Of a DNA stretch of 7,424 bases, positions 5,405 through 7,424 are shown piece by piece. The stretch lies in contig JAHEXN010000158.1 of the NCBI GenBank assembly GCA_023252095.1, positions 1 to 7,424 on the forward strand, given 5' to 3'. Positions within the stretch are counted from its first letter, which is position 1. Every line of letters starts with the position of its first letter. A program made the position numbers and the translations under genes. The stretch is from Actinomycetes bacterium (GTDB lineage: Bacteria > Actinomycetota > Actinomycetes > Propionibacteriales > Nocardioidaceae). Below the pieces are notes generated by a model. The model saw nothing but the letters and a program-made list of their open reading frames with translations. It was not told the origin of the DNA and did no database searches.

Positions 5405-6181
5405 TCAGTTCAGGACGCGGAAGTCCGAGGGCAGGCCTCCGCCGGCCACGATGTCCTTCGCGAGGTCCTGCAGCGCCATCAGCGCCACGGACTGCGAGAA
5501 GGGGCCGTACGAGACGCGGGCGACGCCGAGCTCGGCCTGGCGCGCGAGGGGGATCGAGCCGGGGTAGCCGATCGTCGTGAGGCGCTGCGGACCGTAGGCC
5601 TCGACGAGCTGCACGACGTCGTCCTCGGAGAGCGGGCCCGGCACGAACACGACGGGGGCGCCGACGTCGAGGAAGGCCTTGCCCCGCTCGATCGCATCGG
5701 CGATGACCTCGTCGTGCGGACGGTCGCCGGCCTTGGCCACGACGTCGGTACGGGCGTTCAGCACGAACGGGATGCCGGCTGCCTCGCCAGCCTTCACGAC
5801 GGCCTCGACCGCGGCGACGGCGTCGGCCAGCGGCTTGACCTGGTCCTCGAGGTTGGCCCCGACGATGCCGACGTCGATCGCCTTGCGTGCGGTCTCGCCC
5901 GGGTTGCCGTAGCCGGCCTCGAGATCGGCCGTGACGGGCAGCTCGGTGGCGGCGGCGATGCGACCGACGGCCTCGATCATGAGGTCGACGGGGATGTTCT
6001 CGCCGTCCTCGTAGCCGTACATCGCGGCGATCGAGTGGCTGGCGGTGGCGAGGGCCTCGATGCCGTCGACGTCGGAGACGATCTTGGCGGAGATCGCGTC
6101 CCAGACGTTGACGACGGTCAGGAGCTCGGGGGAGGAGTGCAGGTCGAGGAGACGGTGGGCACGTGCGGCGATGTCGGTCAT
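5405..6181 (-). CDS. isocitrate lyase / PEP mutase superfamily enzyme (PEP_mutase family), substrate unknown
   Basis: A 258-residue TIM-barrel enzyme. Family features are VVNVWDAISAKIV (23-35), the TASHSIAAMYGYEDGE segment with Asp59, the metal-binding TADLEAGYG with Asp86 and Glu88, GANLEDQ with Glu112, and LNARTD (141-146). These correspond to the Mg2+ and C-C/C-P bond-cleaving site of the superfamily. The KKCGH loop of true isocitrate and methylisocitrate lyases is missing and the protein contains no cysteine, so those activities are unlikely; a carboxyphosphonate/PEP mutase-like or oxo-acid lyase/hydrolase activity is possible but unassigned. The ATG at 6181 is chosen because TACCGT lies six bases upstream (leaderless). 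The in-frame ATG at 6259 would add 26 residues unlike the family N-terminus, and its AGGA abuts the ATG. The gene converges with meaA. Confidence 0.85.
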   Translation of the reverse strand: MTDIAARAHRLLDLHSSPELLTVVNVWDAISAKIVSDVDGIEALATASHSIAAMYGYEDGENIPVDLMIEAVGRIAAATELPVTADLEAGYGNPGETARKAIDVGIVGANLEDQVKPLADAVAAVEAVVKAGEAAGIPFVLNARTDVVAKAGDRPHDEVIADAIERGKAFLDVGAPVVFVPGPLSEDDVVQLVEAYGPQRLTTIGYPGSIPLARQAELGVARVSYGPFSQSVALMALQDLAKDIVAGGGLPSDFRVLN

Positions 6182-6187
6182 GGCACG

Positions 6188-6193
6188 ACGGTA
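6188..6193 (-). promoter_or_regulatory. -10 element of leaderless promoter for the PEP mutase-like gene
   Basis: TACCGT on the minus strand is followed by six bases (CGTGCC) and ATG 6181. It decides the start over the longer in-frame ATG at 6259. The surrounding CCGCGTTACCG (6189-6199, minus strand) also occurs in the mutase promoter at 3343-3353. Confidence 0.6.
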
Positions 6194-6302
6194 ACGCGGG
6201 GTGCCACGGTCTGCACAGGGCCTGGTGAAGGCAAGCCGAACCTTCGGGAGGTCAGCCATTCCTTGCTGGAATCGCAGTCTTCTGTGGGAGTACTGTGGCG
6301 AC

Positions 6303-6331
6303 GTCGCCGGGTGGAACGACCGGCCGGCGAC
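6303..6331 (-). terminator. possible hairpin downstream of the Cys/Lys-rich small gene
   Basis: GTCGCCGG (6303-6310) and CCGGCGAC (6324-6331) form an 8-bp stem with a 13-base loop, 22 bases after the small gene's stop. It overlaps a second 12-bp palindrome, GGCGACGTCGCC (6297-6308). There is no T-tract, so termination is only suggested. The rest of 6182-6302 carries just the promoter of the PEP mutase-like gene as far as I can see. Confidence 0.35.
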
Positions 6332-6353
6332 CGCGGGAGGAGGAGGTGGACGA

Positions 6354-6539
6354 TCAGGCCGCTGCGAGCTTCTTGCCCGACTTTCTCGACTTGCCCTTCG
6401 GGACCTTGACGAGCTTGCGCTTCTTGACGGTGTAGCCGTCGGGGAGCGTCCCGTCCTTGAGCATCTGGATGGGGCACCTCTTGCACCGCGGCTTGCTCAC
6501 GCAGCACTTGTTCTTCGGCTTCTTCACCTTCTTCGCCAC
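6354..6539 (-). CDS. 61-residue Lys-rich, Cys-motif small protein (hypothetical)
   Basis: Starting at GTG 6539 the protein is 61 residues with 18 Lys and 4 Arg. A CC-x5-C-x2-C cluster (Cys12, 13, 19 and 22) lies in KNKCCVSKPRCKRCP, followed by GYTVKKRKLVKVPKG and a basic tail ending LAAA. There is no signal peptide or membrane segment. Four clustered cysteines in a strongly basic context suggest a small metal-binding (zinc or iron-sulfur) and possibly nucleic-acid-binding protein; this is inference, and I do not know a named family. The GTG is preferred over the upstream in-frame ATG at 6626 because TACGGT lies exactly six bases before it, and the extra 29 residues would run across the ferritin start. 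It is divergent from the ferritin gene with 55 bases between starts. Confidence 0.75.
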   Translation of the reverse strand: MAKKVKKPKNKCCVSKPRCKRCPIQMLKDGTLPDGYTVKKRKLVKVPKGKSRKSGKKLAAA

Positions 6540-6545
6540 TGCCTC

Positions 6546-6551
6546 ACCGTA
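6546..6551 (-). promoter_or_regulatory. -10 element of leaderless promoter for the small Cys-rich gene
   Basis: TACGGT on the minus strand, then six bases (GAGGCA) and the GTG start at 6539. It lies within the 55-base gap to the divergent ferritin gene. I could not identify a convincing -10 for ferritin or an iron-box palindrome in the same gap. Confidence 0.55.
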
Positions 6552-6581
6552 CACCGCACGGTCGAGGTCGACCCCTTCGGA

Positions 6582-6586
6582 AAGGA
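6582..6586 (+). promoter_or_regulatory. ribosome binding site that fixes the ferritin start
   Basis: AAGGA within GGAAAGGACC lies eight bases before ATG 6595. It supports this start over the in-frame ATG at 6457, which would overlap the whole 5' half of the opposing small gene. Confidence 0.7.
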
Positions 6587-6594
6587 CCACGATC

Positions 6595-7119
6595 ATGGCT
6601 TCATCCGCCTTCGTCGCACGACTCAACGAGCAGCTCGGCTACGAGTTCGGTGCCCACCAGCAGTACGTCGCGATCGCCGCGTACTACGACGCCCTGACGA
6701 TGCCGCAGATGGCGGCGCTGTTCTACAACCAGGCCGTCGAGGAGCGCGACCACGCGATGATGATGATCCAGTACCTGCTGGACGCCGACGCCGAGATCCG
6801 CATCCCCGCGCTCGAGGCCCCGGAGATGAGCTTCGCCGATGTCATCGCCCCCGTGAAGCTCGCGCTCGACCAGGAGAAGCGCGTCACCGACCAGATCAAC
6901 GAGCTCACGCGAATCGCCCGCGACGAGAACGACTTCGCGTCGGACCAGTTCATGCAGTGGTTCGTCAAGGAGCAGGTCGAGGAGGTCGCGAAGATGAGCG
7001 ACCTGCTGGCCGTCGTGACCCGTTCGGCGAGCGACTATGAGCGCATCGAGGACTGGGTCGCCCGCGAGGACAGCAGCGTCGGCGACGACCCGACCGCCCC
7101 CCGCAAGGCCGGCGCCTGA
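6595..7119 (+). CDS. non-haem ferritin, iron-storage protein
   Basis: A 174-residue four-helix-bundle ferritin. It oxidises Fe2+ with O2 or H2O2 and stores the ferric mineral inside a 24-subunit cytoplasmic shell. The ferroxidase ligands fall at the same numbers as in E. coli FtnA: Glu17 (YEFGAHQQY), Glu50 and His53 (EERDH), Glu94 (LDQEKR), Gln127 and Glu130 (KEQVEE), with Tyr24 beside the site. This supports the ATG at 6595. The haem-binding Met of bacterioferritins is not evident: position 52 is Asp, as in non-haem ferritins. A polar tail after residue 158 (DSSVGDDPTAPRKAGA) is probably disordered. The divergent neighbour is the Cys-rich small protein. No iron-box operator was recognised, and a hairpin follows the stop. 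Confidence 0.95.
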   Translation: MASSAFVARLNEQLGYEFGAHQQYVAIAAYYDALTMPQMAALFYNQAVEERDHAMMMIQYLLDADAEIRIPALEAPEMSFADVIAPVKLALDQEKRVTDQINELTRIARDENDFASDQFMQWFVKEQVEEVAKMSDLLAVVTRSASDYERIEDWVAREDSSVGDDPTAPRKAGA

Positions 7120-7132
7120 TCCACCCCGTCGC

Positions 7133-7168
7133 CGCAGCCCCCGGAGCCCCCGCGGCCCGGGGGCTGCG
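7133..7168 (+). terminator. terminator-like hairpin after ferritin
   Basis: CGCAGCCCCCGG and its perfect complement form a 12-bp stem around a 12-base GC-rich loop, beginning 13 bases after the ferritin stop. No T-tract follows. Its position makes it the likely 3' end of the ferritin message. Confidence 0.65.
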
Positions 7169-7177
7169 CCGTCCAGC

Positions 7178-7294
7178 GGGCGGTGAGTGAGGGACGTGTG
7201 CGGACCTTGGGCGGTGAGCCAGTGACCTGTGGAGGACCCGGACAGGTCACTGGCTCACCGCCCGACCCGCGAACTGGCCACTATCTCACCGCTC
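7178..7294. repeat. nested inverted repeat: four 22-bp units, two direct then two inverted
   Basis: Units lie at 7178-7199 (+), 7209-7230 (+), 7242-7263 (-) and 7273-7294 (-). The two inner units are perfect 22-bp complements around an 11-base loop. Units 1 and 2 match at 18 of 22 positions, and unit 4 matches unit 2 at 17 of 22. All share GCGGTGAG at positions 3-10, followed by a variable dinucleotide and AG at 13-14. Both outer spacers are 9 bases, so the pattern has a 31-bp period and a single dyad centre at 7236. It is non-coding and sits between the convergent ferritin and 3'-end genes. It could be a REP/BIME- or MITE-like intergenic element or a multi-site protein-binding region. Confidence 0.85.
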
Positions 7295-7313
7295 GGTCGT
7301 GGCGTGACGCGGT

Positions 7314-7424
7314 TCAGAGGCGGTCGAACGTGAGGTCCATCCAGGAGATCCACTCGCCCTCGACCTGGCGCTCCCAGCGTGCGCACATCTGGTCGGTGCC
7401 GTGGTCGGTGCGGAACCAGCTGCG
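7314..7424 (-). CDS. C-terminal end of an unrecognised protein (5' part outside window)
   Basis: A minus-strand frame open to the window edge ends with TGA at 7316-7314 and gives the last 36 residues. It contains RSWFRTDHGTD, then RWERQVEGEWISWMDLTFDRL. The alternating aromatic/charged pattern with a 'WE....G.W..WMD' ending looks like the last two beta strands of a small lipocalin-like or DUF1579-like barrel domain, but this fragment is too short to assign. Codons are G/C-ending as elsewhere in the window, which supports it being real. It converges with ferritin across the nested repeat. Confidence 0.6.
   Translation of the reverse strand, partial: RSWFRTDHGTDQMCARWERQVEGEWISWMDLTFDRL

Noticed and set aside
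5405..6259. Longer start at 6259 for the PEP mutase-like gene
   Set aside because: The extra 26 residues do not look like the family N-terminus, the AGGA abuts the ATG with no spacing, and a leaderless -10 fits the start at 6181.
6540..6594. IdeR/DtxR-type iron box between the small gene and ferritin
   Set aside because: Looked for a TTAGGTTAGGCTAACCTAA-like dyad on both strands and found none. Any iron control must use another site.
6354..6626. Longer start at 6626 for the Cys-rich small protein
   Set aside because: It would overlap the ferritin start and its ribosome site. The GTG at 6539 has a promoter at the right distance and gives a compact basic protein.
6457..7119. Longer start at 6457 for ferritin
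   Set aside because: Ferroxidase residue numbering matches E. coli FtnA only from the ATG at 6595, which also has a Shine-Dalgarno. The extension is the antisense of the Cys-rich gene.
1..7424. tRNA or rRNA genes, CRISPR arrays, transposases, prophage or toxin-antitoxin genes
   Set aside because: I scanned both strands by eye and found no cloverleaf, spaced direct-repeat array or matching protein motifs. The only repeat array is the nested repeat at 7178-7294, whose unit layout is symmetric rather than CRISPR-like.

Overview
The window is high-GC, gene-dense DNA with GTG/ATG starts, ATGA-type stop/start overlaps and several probable leaderless promoters. Together with the gene set (DUF6457 after MobA, a HemD/winged-helix fusion of the NnaR type, MeaA-type mutase) this points to an actinobacterium. 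A Nocardioidaceae-like organism is my best guess, but this is an inference without database support.

Layout. At 1-467 (+) lie the 3' end of a MobA-like molybdenum cofactor nucleotidyltransferase and an overlapping DUF6457 gene. They converge on a PduO-type cob(I)alamin adenosyltransferase (1062-478, -). Upstream of that, on the minus strand, is a tightly coupled operon read 3152 to 1133: an unannotated 36-codon ORF, an NnaR-like HemD/DNA-binding fusion, and a CbiX-like sirohydrochlorin chelatase, joined by ATGA overlaps. A 218-base divergent intergenic region (3153-3370), rich in dyads, separates this operon from ethylmalonyl-CoA mutase (3371-5344, +). A strong bidirectional hairpin follows. 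Next come a cysteine-free PEP mutase/isocitrate lyase family enzyme (6181-5405, -) and a 61-codon Lys/Cys-rich protein (6539-6354, -). The latter is divergent from a non-haem ferritin (6595-7119, +). The right end holds a terminator-like hairpin, a symmetric four-unit nested inverted repeat (7178-7294), and the last codons of an unrecognised minus-strand gene.

How the genes fit together. Most of the left half concerns cofactors: molybdenum cofactor (MobA), uroporphyrinogen III and sirohydrochlorin (NnaR-like protein and chelatase) and adenosylcobalamin (adenosyltransferase). In related actinobacteria NnaR/HemD fusions control nitrate/nitrite assimilation, which needs Moco and siroheme. The adenosyltransferase makes the cofactor used by the mutase. 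The right half adds iron storage.

I see no classical phage, CRISPR, transposase or toxin-antitoxin genes. The least explained items are the nested repeat at 7178-7294, the 36-codon ORF, the operator-like dyads between nnaR and the mutase, the Cys-rich mini-protein beside ferritin, and a recurring leaderless promoter layout (TANNNT, six bases, start codon) at four genes.
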